Origin: Notamacropus eugenii | Taxonomy: Eukaryota > Chordata > Mammalia > Diprotodontia > Macropodidae | Direction: 5' to 3' | Length of the DNA: 64,000 nt | NCBI RefSeq assembly: GCF_028372415.1 | Contig: NC_092872.1 | Coordinates: forward strand, 282,165,206-282,229,205 | In this document: positions 35,818 through 46,100 of the stretch, one piece after another | Numbering within the stretch: position 1 is the stretch's first letter | Layout: each line of letters begins with the position of its first letter | Program-made: the position numbers and the translations under genes | The notes under the pieces: generated by a model | What the model saw: only the letters and a program-made list of their open reading frames with translations | The model's database searches: none | What the model was told of the DNA's origin: nothing

Positions 35818-35887
35818 CTCCTTGCTCCGGTTCCCCAAGCCTCTCCTCTTCAGCTTCAGTCTCCTGGGAGGAAGAGGCGGATGCCAT
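35818..35887 (-). other. Candidate UROS 5' non-coding exon with upstream ORF start
   Basis: Minus-strand sequence with an ATG in strong context (AAGATGG, at 35887-35885), followed by 23 open codons rich in Glu. It ends at the only good minus-strand donor I see between UROS exon 2 and the CpG island (GGAG|GTGAGA). Spliced to UROS exon 2 it would leave the UROS protein start unchanged. No transcript evidence; the 5' end is unknown. Another first exon nearer the CpG island is possible. Confidence 0.35.
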
Positions 35888-36329
35888 CTTTCCAGACAGC
35901 TCTGACTTAAGCTCCCGCGGGGGTGGCCCCCACCTCCCCCACACAGGCTCAGGTCTGGGGCTGCACAAAACCTTCCCTTGGCCCTGGGGCTGGTGGCACT
36001 CCCAGCGCCTGGCACGGGAGAGGAGGAGCTTAGGCGGGGCACATTAAACAGAGCTTCTCCCTGCAGCCTGTCCAGCGTGCAGCCGGGCCAGGGGGATGGC
36101 GGACCCAGGGAGCGGGAGGAAGAAGACCTGGGTTCGAGCACTGTGCCACACGCTGATGGCTGTGGGGGTCCCGGAGCTTCCTGCGGCTGATGGTGCGGGC
36201 TGGCTCCACTGGCACAGGGGAACGTGAGGGGAGGGACTCTGTGCTGTGATCGATGACCCGGAGGCCCTGGGTGACCCTTGACACTAGATGACCCCTTAGG
36301 CCCCCACTGGGCAGGGTTTTAGAGGCACA

Positions 36330-36465
36330 CGAAGAAAAGGTCGGAGAAGGCCCGGCCCGGGTTCGAGTTGTGCCTCTGCTAACTCCCTGCCCAGGAGGCC
36401 TCGGGCCACTCCCTCCCCTTCCTGGGTCTCAGTTTCCTTCTCTGTCACAAGGGAAGGGCCTTGGA
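36330..36465 (+). repeat. SINE remnant in the CpG island
   Basis: 'gcccgggttcgagttgtgcctctgctaac' and 'ctgggtctcagtttccttctctgtc' match the tRNA-headed SINE order. CpGs in it are retained. Confidence 0.6.
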
Positions 36466-36968
36466 CTCCACGGAAGGTACGTCCTTTGAAAATGCTCGTG
36501 GCCGTGGACAGCCCTGGGGGGCGGGGGCACTGACCCGGAGCCATGATGTTGGGAGACAGCAGCGACCTCAGTTTCCCCGCCGGTAAACGAAGAGAGCCAC
36601 GCGAAGGTCTTAAGTGATTCGCGCACAAGTGCGCACGCGCACGGGCGTAGGCGCACGCGCACAGCAGGCCACGCCCCCTGCCCTTCCAAGGATCCACTCC
36701 CAGCTCCCCCCTCGGTGGAGCGAACCACTGTCGGACGAGGGGGAACTCAGGCCCGGGGAGGCCAGCATCAGGGCGCATCCAGGATCATTTAATGTTCAAC
36801 GAAACAGATCAGGCTCGAAGGCTGCTCTCCCTACTTTAGGGGCTTCAAAGCGCCTTAGACTCGCTCCTCTCCCGCCCATACTCTGGGAACTTTCTCCCCA
36901 CGCGCATGAGCCGGCCCAGAAGCCCTAACCCGGAAGCAGCTGCGCAGGTGCAGTGGGAGACAGGCAGC

Positions 36969-37127
36969 ATGGCGTCCCAGGCCAAGAAGCGCGCCCTGGG
37001 CAACCGGCACCCGCAGCCTCCGGGAGCCCGGGCCGAGGAGGAGCGCGAGGAGACGGCGGAGGACACCGACGAGAGCGGCGACGAGAGCGATGAAGAGGAG
37101 GACGAAGAAGACGAGCTCGTCAACCAG
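36969..37127 (+). CDS. BCCIP: BCCIP exon 1
   Basis: 53 codons from ATG in strong context to donor CAG|GTGGGG, within the CpG island. It encodes the basic N-terminus and an acidic tract built from GAG/GAC/GAA codons. It matches the human MASRSKRRAV start and the EEDEEDE region. Confidence 0.95.
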
Positions 37128-40100
37128 GTGGGGTGGACCTGCCGCGGCGCTCAGTGACGTCACCGCGTAGCCTGTCAGCCCCTTGAGGGCGGGAGGTTCT
37201 GTCCCTCAGGACGTGGCACGCCTTAGGCACGTGGGGAGGGCCCAGTCTGGCTTCTCACACTTTTGACAGGTGGGGAAACCGAGGCCCGGACAGAGGGAGG
37301 GACTTGGCTCATTCCTCTCCCCTCCCCCCCTGCTGCAGTGGGCATTAGCGAATGCCTGCCGTATGCCCCGTATGCCCTGCAGCCCCAGCGCGAGGCTCTC
37401 TGCCGGTTCCCCTTGGAGCCAGGGCCGGCCTCCCCTGGGTGTGCGAGTGTCCCTGTGTGTGCTCACGTGTGCGCTCACGTGTGTGCCTGTGCTGCCTTGT
37501 GTGCATATGTGCGTGTTTGGGCACGGGTGCGTGTTCAGACTTCACGTGGCTGTTGTCCTTCGTCTTCAAAGAGGACCAAAATGACGTCACCATGATAAAG
37601 TGAAGTTTCTGTGTGTCCCACTGTTGGTCAGACCAGCACGAGCTCAGAGTGCTCCGCCACAGGTTGGGCACAGACAGTCCGTGGGAGTATCTGGGGTGGA
37701 TACTCCAAATGTGCACATCCTACACTTACTTTGTGCTGTCTGTTCTGCTTTGCTCATAGAGCACGGCCCCTTTTCTGATGTGGGCACTCCATGCTGAGCC
37801 GTCCTGTGCCAGTGTCTCCCATGTTGCACAGTCAGATCCAAAGTTCTTGAGAGTGTCCTTGTATCACTTCTTCTGACCACCACGTGATCACCTGCCCCAT
37901 GCCAGTTCTCCATAAAGTAGTCTTTTTGGCAAGTGTATATTTTGCATTCGAGCAGTGTGGCCAGCCCATCAGAGTTGTGCTCTCTGAAGCATAGTTTGAA
38001 GGCTTGGCAGTTTAGTTCTAGCAAGGACTTCAGCGTCTGGTACCTTATCCTGCCAGGTGATCCTCAGAATCTTCCTAAGACAGTTCAAATGGAAGTGATT
38101 CAGTTTCCTGGCATGGCGCTGGCAGACTGTCCATGTTTCATAGGCATACAACAATGAGGTCAACAGAATGGCTCTGTAGGCTTTCAGTTTGGTAGTCAGT
38201 CTAATACCTCTTCTCTCCCAAACTTTTCTTTGGAGCCTCCCAAACACGGAGCTATCTCTGGCAGTGTGTGCATCAACCTCATTATCAATGTGTACATCCC
38301 TGGAAAGTACACTAGTAAGGATAAGTGAACTTATCCACAGCATTCAAAACTTCTCCGTTTGTTGTAACTGATGGTTCCATGTATGGATGGTGTGGTGGTG
38401 GCTGATGAAGCACCTATGTTTTCTTGGTGTTAATTATTAGACCAAAGTTAGCACAGGCAGCAGAGAATTGATCCATTCTTTGTTGCCTCTCAGCTTCAGA
38501 GGCTGCATTGGGTGCACAATCATCTCCAAACAGAAAGTCGTGCACAAACACTCCCTTCCATTTTGGTCTTGGCTTATAGCCTTTTCAAATTCAAGAACCT
38601 ACCATCAGTGCGGTAGCTGAACTTGATGCCATGTTCATTCTCATTGAAAGCATTTGACAGCATGGGAGCAAGCACACAGCCCTGTTTCACTCCATTGGGA
38701 AGGCATGAGAGCATTGTCCATTGTCTAGAACCTGGGCAACATACCATCATGAAATTAATGTACAATGCTGATGAACTTCTCCAGGTAACCAAATTTTGAC
38801 ATAATTTTCATTTTGACATAATTTTTCATTCATATTTGACATAAGCATTCGTGACTAACAGTGTCAAAGGCCTTGGTCAGATTTTTCCTGGCATTTCTCC
38901 TGGAGTTGTTGGGCGGCAAACACCATATTGACTGTTCCTTGGCCTTTTCTGAAGTTCCCTGACTCTCGGGTATATGACTGTCTTCCAGGTCAGATCAGCC
39001 TATTAAGGAGGACTCTAGCAAGAATTTTGCCCACAATGACTAAGAGAGATATCTCTGATTGTCACAGGACAATCTATTCCCTTTACCTTTATAGACATGG
39101 ACAATGGAGGTATCCTTCAACCCCTGGGTGATAACCTCCTCTTGCTATATAACCTAGAAAATTTCAGTCAGCTTTTGTATGAGCAATGGTCCCCGTACCT
39201 TGTAAATCTCAGCTAGAATAGAATCAGTACCAGGTGCTTTGCCACATGAAAGGAGCCTAATGGTCCTCAAAACCTCTTCTTCAGTTGGAAGTTCAACTAA
39301 GGAGGGATTGACTTCAACTGAGGTAAACAATCAGTAGCCTCAGCATTGATTGATGATAGTCTGTTGAGAACACTATGGAAGTGTTCAGCCTATCTCTCTA
39401 GGATCCTGTCCTTATCACTAATCAATGTGGTTCCATCAGCACTGAGTAGTTGTGATGCATCGTAGGTTGTTGGTCCATAAATAGCTTTCAGGGAATCATA
39501 AAAGTGCTTTGGATTGTTACTATCAGCATAAAACTGAATTTCATCTGCATTCTTACTGAGCCAGGAATCCTGCTTCTCTCTAAGCTTTGCTTGTAGCTTT
39601 TGCTTTTGATGGAATTAAATGCTGCCTTCTTAGAGGTGGATGAACTATCCTGCTGGTAAATCCTGTGGAGTTCTCGTTTTTTGTTTATCAGCTTCTGAGT
39701 TTCCCCATCATTTTCAACAAACCAGTCTTGGTGTTTGCAAGTGTTCTGACCCAGATGAGCAAATGCAGTGCTGTGCACCAAATCTCTGAAAGCTGCCCAC
39801 TCCCTTTCTGCTCCACTGTTACCAATTGTGCGTTGGCTCAACCTTCCCTCCAAATCAGTAGCAAACTTCATGCTCAGAGAAGAGCTCTAATTTGTTGACA
39901 TTGATTCTTCTGGTAGTCATTTTGCCTTGGGGGGCAGCACTTTTGATGAATGCGAATATTTAGCTTGGAAAGTCTATGATCAGTCCAGTACTCTGCACCG
40001 CACATTGCCTTTGTCACTCTCACATCTTGTCTGTCTCTTCTCCTTACGATCACATAGTCTATTAGATGCCAGTGTGTGCTGCGAGCATGCTTCCATGAAG

Positions 40101-43100
40101 TTTTATTGTGTTTAGGTAAACTGAAAACAGTGTCAGTGATAAGAAGGTCATGGCATGCACAAGTCTTCAGCAGCAAATGACCATTGCTTTTGCTGTTTCC
40201 AACTCCTTTCCTCCCTAGGACTCCCTGCCAAGTCTATGCCTCCAGCCCCAGCGCGAGTCTCTCTGCAGGTTCCCCTTTGAGCCAGGGCTGGCCTCCCCTG
40301 TATGTGTACACATGTGTGTGTGCCTACACATGTGTGTGCGTGCACTGCATTGTGTGTATGTACATGTGTTTGGGCATGTGTGCACATTCAGACATTTGTG
40401 TATGTGTGTATTCATGGGTGTGTTTGTATGCACTGCCTAGACAGCGCATAGGCACGCACCTGTGTGTTGTGCAAGCGTGAGCGTGTTCGCCATGGCGCAG
40501 GGGGTCTGTGGGTAGGTCTGTAGGCCCTGCACCGCTCCACCCATGTCTACACTGGGAGGGGACAGGACCACTGGCTCTGCCTCCTGCCTGCCCTGGGGGT
40601 GACAGCCCATGTGATGCTTTCCCTATCGGACAACTCCAGGCCTTCTCCCTAGCTGGGCTGGACCCCGGGGATGGAGAACTGGGTACAGGGACACAGATTG
40701 GTTTGAGCCCCACTTAGTCCCATATCCCCCCACTCCCTCCCCAGGCAATGTGGGGAGGAGGCGGCTGGGGGACCTTTTCCTCGGTGTCGTTTACAGGAAG
40801 TGACAGTGGAGTTTGAAGCTCATTCTATCTCCAGTGATGACTTTGATGGAATAAAAAAACTACTACAACAGGTAAGACAGGCTGGAAGTTCTTATTCTAA
40901 CATCAGAATACTTGGAACAACATTTGTTTAAGAGATTGTAGAATGGTGGGTACGTGGGACATTTATTTGGTTAGTCTCCTGTTAGACCTGAACCTGTCAC
41001 TAGGAATCCGACCTTCACTTAGATGTTGCACTCTTCTCACAATTAAATGTTTTCCTATTTGTCTTTAGCTTTTCCTCAAGGCTGCAGTGAACATTGCTGA
41101 GCTCACCAGTCTGCTAATACAGCAGAGTCACGTGGGGAGCGTCATTAAGGTGAGACTCCAAGTCTTTCTTTGTGTGGGAGAAGGGATGGTCACAGTCACA
41201 AACTGGGTGATTGGCCATTTCTCCCTGCCAAGAAACTTCCTTTTTGTCTCTACCTTGTTTTTTTGTTTGGAGAAAAAGAAGAATCACTTATGAGGCCATT
41301 AGGCAATCTCAGAGTTGGGCAAGACCTTGGAATGCATAGGATCATAGGACTGTAAAGGGACTGTAGAGACTTCGAGGCCTTATTTTACTGATGAGGAAAC
41401 TGAGGTCTAGGGACTTGTCTAAGGTCAATCAGCAGGCATGTGTTAAGCACCTACTGGGTGCCAGGCATGCTGCTAGCCCCTGAGGGCACAAACCATTCCG
41501 TAGTAGTGAGCCGGCGGTCATGCCCTCCTCTCCTCTCCAATCTAGCCCATTGTACTTCTGACCACATTCTGAGCCCCCATGGAATTTATGTTTTTGTGTT
41601 CCAAGAGGAGGTGACCCAAGAAAGAGAAAACAAAGAAAGGGATGGGGGAAAGAAGAGGATGTGATATAACAGTCATAATGACCAGATGTTCAGTGATGGC
41701 GGTGATACCCACCACCGTAGCACTTGTGAGCCATCACACATGCAGTGTGAGCTGCTGTAGCCTCTTTCCAGCAGAGGTGATGCAGGTGCCCTCACCTAGC
41801 CCAAGTTGTGACTCACAGCCCAGCTCTAGAAGCGCATGCCTGTGACCTAGTGATAGAGGGTCCCCAACGGCTGCTGTGGGTGCCTTACCCTACCCTGTGA
41901 CCATACAGAACAGTATGAGTTAGGAGTCCAAGCTGGCGCACAAAGCAAACATAGCAGTGTCTGTATCATAGGAAGCATGAATGCATCAGAGATCAGTGGA
42001 GGGAGGGAAGATGTCCCAGGGAACCAGAGTGGGGACCGGGGGAAGGAAATGAGGAGGGAACCATTGTGGGTCTTGCTGTAGAAGAAACTCTTTGCAGACA
42101 GACTCTGATGTCTGCACCTGGCTGTCCTTGGACGTGGTCATGTAAACTATACATCAGCTGCTAGTGTTAGAGCAGGGGGTGTTGCGGGGCCCAAAGGCCC
42201 TTGTACAGACCAGTGGTTCAGGAGGAGACGAGGGGCTAGAGCGGTCACATTTGGCAGCCCTTTTTTCTGTAGAAAGGGGAAAGTCCTTCGTGCTTTGAGA
42301 AACGAGTGCTGGGGACACTGTCTAAGAAGAGAGGTTTTTGAAGGTGACATCTAATGTGCCTCCGAGCAAGTTGAGCCCCCATGTTTCCCAGCAAAACCTG
42401 GGAAGAGCCAGGCCTGGTCCTGGTGCTCCAGATGCTCAGTGAATCACTCTGGGACAAGAATTCTGTGCAAACCCTCCCAGAAGCCAAAACTTCATGAGAT
42501 CTGAAAGGCAACGACAGGGAGAGGGAATGGTTCCCAGTGGCTAGCTGCACCAATGCCAAATTCTGCACGATTTTTTCTTCCCCAAAATTGTTTTCTACTT
42601 TCCTCCTTCCATAAAGTTGTCCCTCCCTCATGTCACAGTCCCGTATTCCAGTGTCCCCTGTACCACATCCCATCCTCACCTTTCTCCTGGGTTCTGGTTC
42701 CATACCAGATATGGACATTTCCACCCAGATGTCCAGCCTCGTTGGGTCCAAAAGAGAATTTGTTACATTTCCCCTGAAATGTACCCCTCTCTCAGTACTG
42801 CTGGTTTCTTTTCAAAAAGCCACCGTAGTCTAGTCACTAGGTTTATGACTTTGGAATCCTTCTAAACCTGCCCCTCACCCTGCCATGAGTCCAGTTAGTT
42901 GTCAGGTCTGGTTAATTCTCACTCTACCACCTCTCTTCATCTCTACTCACAGGGCCCCCAGTCTTAGGTATGGGTGACCTTTCACCTGGGCTACTTCCAG
43001 AGCCTGACTTCTGCGATGTTTTTGTTCGGCGGACCAGGACAGCGTCCTGGATATTATGTGGCCCGTGAGATACTATCCTAGCAGGGTCAGCCTTGTTTCT

Positions 43101-46100
43101 CCTTTTCATCCTTCCCCAGCATTTTAATATAACGAGAATCTGGTCAAGAGGGAAGCTTACCAGAATAAGAGCTTAGTATTTGTGTACATAAAGTGATTTC
43201 ATAAAATCAGAGCTGGAAGGGACCATGGTCCCACACTCTCGTCTTGTGGGTGAGGAGGCTGCAGACCTGAGGGGTTGTAACTTGTTGGTGCCCTAGAAAG
43301 AGCTAACAATTTATTGTTTTATTGAAATGCTGCTCGTTCCCCAGATCTGTACTTTCTGTTGGCACAGAGATGCCCTGGAGCTCTTTGCTCTGGATGCCAT
43401 CTAGGTTGGTGCTGCATGAAGTGCACCATGGGGGTTAATGTCTATGAAACTTTTCTTCCTTTCATTTCATATAACAATAAGTAAATGAGCAGGCCAAAGG
43501 TTAAGTGGACTTAGCCAGTTTTAATGCCAATTAAAATTAGCCCATTTTCTGCCTAATAACCTTTTAGAAACGGAAGAGACAGACTCCTAGTCAAGGAGCC
43601 CTGGGGATGGGCCTGTGTGACACTGATCAGCTCATTGAACCTTTTTGGTTTGGCCTTGGGAGCAGGGCCCCTTTCAACTCTGAAATCACAAGATTTGGAA
43701 AATCTGGGAGAAATGTCTAAGTGAAGACACATCAGCAGTAATGCTGACTGCCCCATTCTTGTTTCCATTCTTCTGAACCCAAATCTCACACATCTCTCAT
43801 TTTAAAATAGCAAACAGATGTTCCAGAAGAAAGTGATGAGGAGGAGGATGAAGAAGACGAGATTTTTGGTTTCATAAGCCTCTTGAATTTAACCGAAAGC
43901 AAGGTCAGCTCTCTGTGTCATGTCTGCATGGATACTCTTAAGATTTACTACCTTTCCTGTTAGGCATTTGTGCTGATTACACTGATGTCTGGTAATTCCT
44001 TCTGAAAACACTTTTTCATTAAGAAAGTTCTATATCACTGGGATTCAGTAGAAATCTTGAATTGTTTCTGCATGGTTCAGTGAAGATGCTTCTCCAAGCG
44101 GTTGGGTTCTCCTGTTGAATGTTGGCTTGTTCTGGGCTACACATCTGCTCATGAGCCCTGGTTTTAGGGGCTCACTGATACAGGCTGAATACTGATAGTG
44201 ATGATTTGGGAGTTCTGCAGTTGAAGCCAGTGAGCTTATTGGTGACATTTCATTTTGTGTTTTTCAGTCAGTAGACATTTATTTAACACCTACTATGCGC
44301 TAAAAAGAGGCAGAAGATAGGCCCTGCCCTCTAGGAGCTCATAGTCTAATGGGAGAACACAGATACATGTGTGTCAATGGGTAAACATATATATATATCC
44401 AAATATGCAAGCATATACAAAGCAAGTGGATAGATGATAAATAGAAGACAATTGGGAAAGGTGGAATTTTTGATTGGAAGCTAGTGGGTGGAGATGAGGA
44501 GGGAGAGCATTCCAGGCAGGGTGGGGCGGCCAGAGAAAATGGGTTTTTTGGTCCCTCTTTCCATTGCTTGATGTGTTTCTCATAAAACTTCCTCTCCCTG
44601 CTTTGTCTCATCAGGTTGGCTTGTTCCTCACTTGAATTGTGTGCACTTTTCAGTCTCTTTTTGTAAGGCAGGTTATCATGATCATTCAGAAGCCTTTTCT
44701 TGTCACTGACCACATGGTTGCTAAATCACTAGCAGCAAAACGGTTACCTTGGAAATGAGGTAAACATTTCACTAGCAGAGCCCTTTTGAGACCAGAGCAG
44801 GAACTCACTTGGCCGTAGACTCCTCAGAGTAATGAGTTAGAGCTGACTTTCAGGTTTTCTCATGTCATTGGCTGGTCTCTAATGTCAAGGAAACCTTCTT
44901 TTTGATTTCCAGGGTACTGAATGCACTGAACAGATTAAAGAGTTGATTCTGAGCCTCTGTGAGAAGGATATGGTTGAACAGCTGCATAAGCTCCTCAATG
45001 ATCCCACTAAACCTGTGGGTCTCCTGCTAAGTGAAAGATTCATTAACGTCCCGCCCCAGATCGCTCTGCCCATGCACCAGCAGCTCCAGTAAGAGACCTT
45101 CTGAAGTCATTTTTTTTCCAGATGGTTTCAGAAATGTGATCTAAATGGAAATGTGTTGTTGCAGAGAGGGAGAGAGAGAAGGCTGTCGTGGACTGAGTTG
45201 TAGCTTAGTGGAGTGCAGGTGGTCAGACTCATCTCCTGGCCACTTGACCTTTACTGGGAGAAGCATCATTCTCTGCTCTTATGTCCCTGCTTATGGAAGC
45301 TTATGCCTTATGGAAGGATTTCCATTTTCAGTTCAGTTACTGTTTCTTACTCCATTAAATTGACAACAACCCCTCCTTGCATATATTGGAAATGGTATCT
45401 TTGATTTGTTTCACTAAAACGGCTGGATTTTTCCATATAAAATCTGTTTTGATGTGCATCAACAAAGTACAGGGATCCAGATGTATAAATAAGAGTGTTA
45501 AATCTTTTAAAAACTAAGATCCCAATATGTAGTCAAATCCTCTGGAGGGCTTGATCTGAGAACAGTCAAACAATGCCTTTGGCTTCACAGAGGATTTTTT
45601 ACGGGCAGATTTTAAGGTAATGGAAGATATCACAATGTACTTTAAATGTCAGAAAGGTCTCTATAATCAAATGTTGTTTGAGCTCTGTTTAGGTCTTGTG
45701 GCGTAGCTCCAAACGTATTTGTAGACAGTTTGGGGTAGGAGAAAGGAAGACCCATCACTGTTGGGAGGGCTCTTTTTAAAGGCAGCCCCTCTGCTGATTT
45801 TTTTTCTTTCAGTTATTTTGTGGGTACAGGGTTTCCATTTGGGGAGCCTCTCTGTGTCCATCCTTGCCTCTTTGGTTTTGCTGGTTGTCTCCTTCCTTGT
45901 CTCTTAGCCATGAGCCTGTCTGGTCAGCTGTGTTTGGGGTTCTCCTGGCTTAGTGCAGTAAATGCTTCAGGGGATGAGAGGCGTTTTCAGTGGGAAATGA
46001 ATATGAGAGATGGCTTCCAGTCAATGTAGACCCATGGTTCCAGTAGGAATAAGTGGGGAGCAAAGTCTTTGTCTAGCAGTTATGGCCAGATCTTGGCAGT

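Larger units (their letters stand above)
36300..37250. promoter_or_regulatory. CpG island, probable bidirectional UROS/BCCIP promoter
   Basis: CpG-dense block, in sharp contrast with the CpG-poor flanks, spanning the BCCIP start and lying between the divergent genes. It contains an exact NRF1 palindrome TGCGCACGCGCA (36630-36641), a near-exact second copy GGCGCACGCGCA (36650-36661), a GC box (36514-36525) and an ETS core CCGGAAG (36930-36936). No TATA box is evident. Shared promoter use is inference from layout. Confidence 0.7.
37128..40796. other. BCCIP intron 1
   Basis: 3.67 kb, of which ~2.7 kb is an RTE LINE in reverse orientation and its flanking duplication. The rest is CpG-island tail and short unique sequence before exon 2. 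Confidence 0.7.
41150..43810. other. BCCIP intron 3
   Basis: Mostly unique sequence with MIR/SINE remnants at ~41315-41520 and 43190-43300. A 168-codon minus-strand open frame at 42245-42751 has no recognisable protein features. Confidence 0.55.

Noticed and set aside
36296-36778. 160-codon minus-strand frame in the CpG island
   Set aside because: Long frames are expected by chance in CpG islands; the sequence crosses a SINE remnant and the NRF1 palindromes.
37600-40200. Host gene with reverse-transcriptase-like exons antisense to BCCIP
   Set aside because: Matches are to RTE polyprotein broken by many stops, so it is a dead LINE.
42245-42751. 168-codon minus-strand frame in BCCIP intron 3
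   Set aside because: No familiar motif, no splice context, and its residue mix looks like random translation of GC-rich intron.
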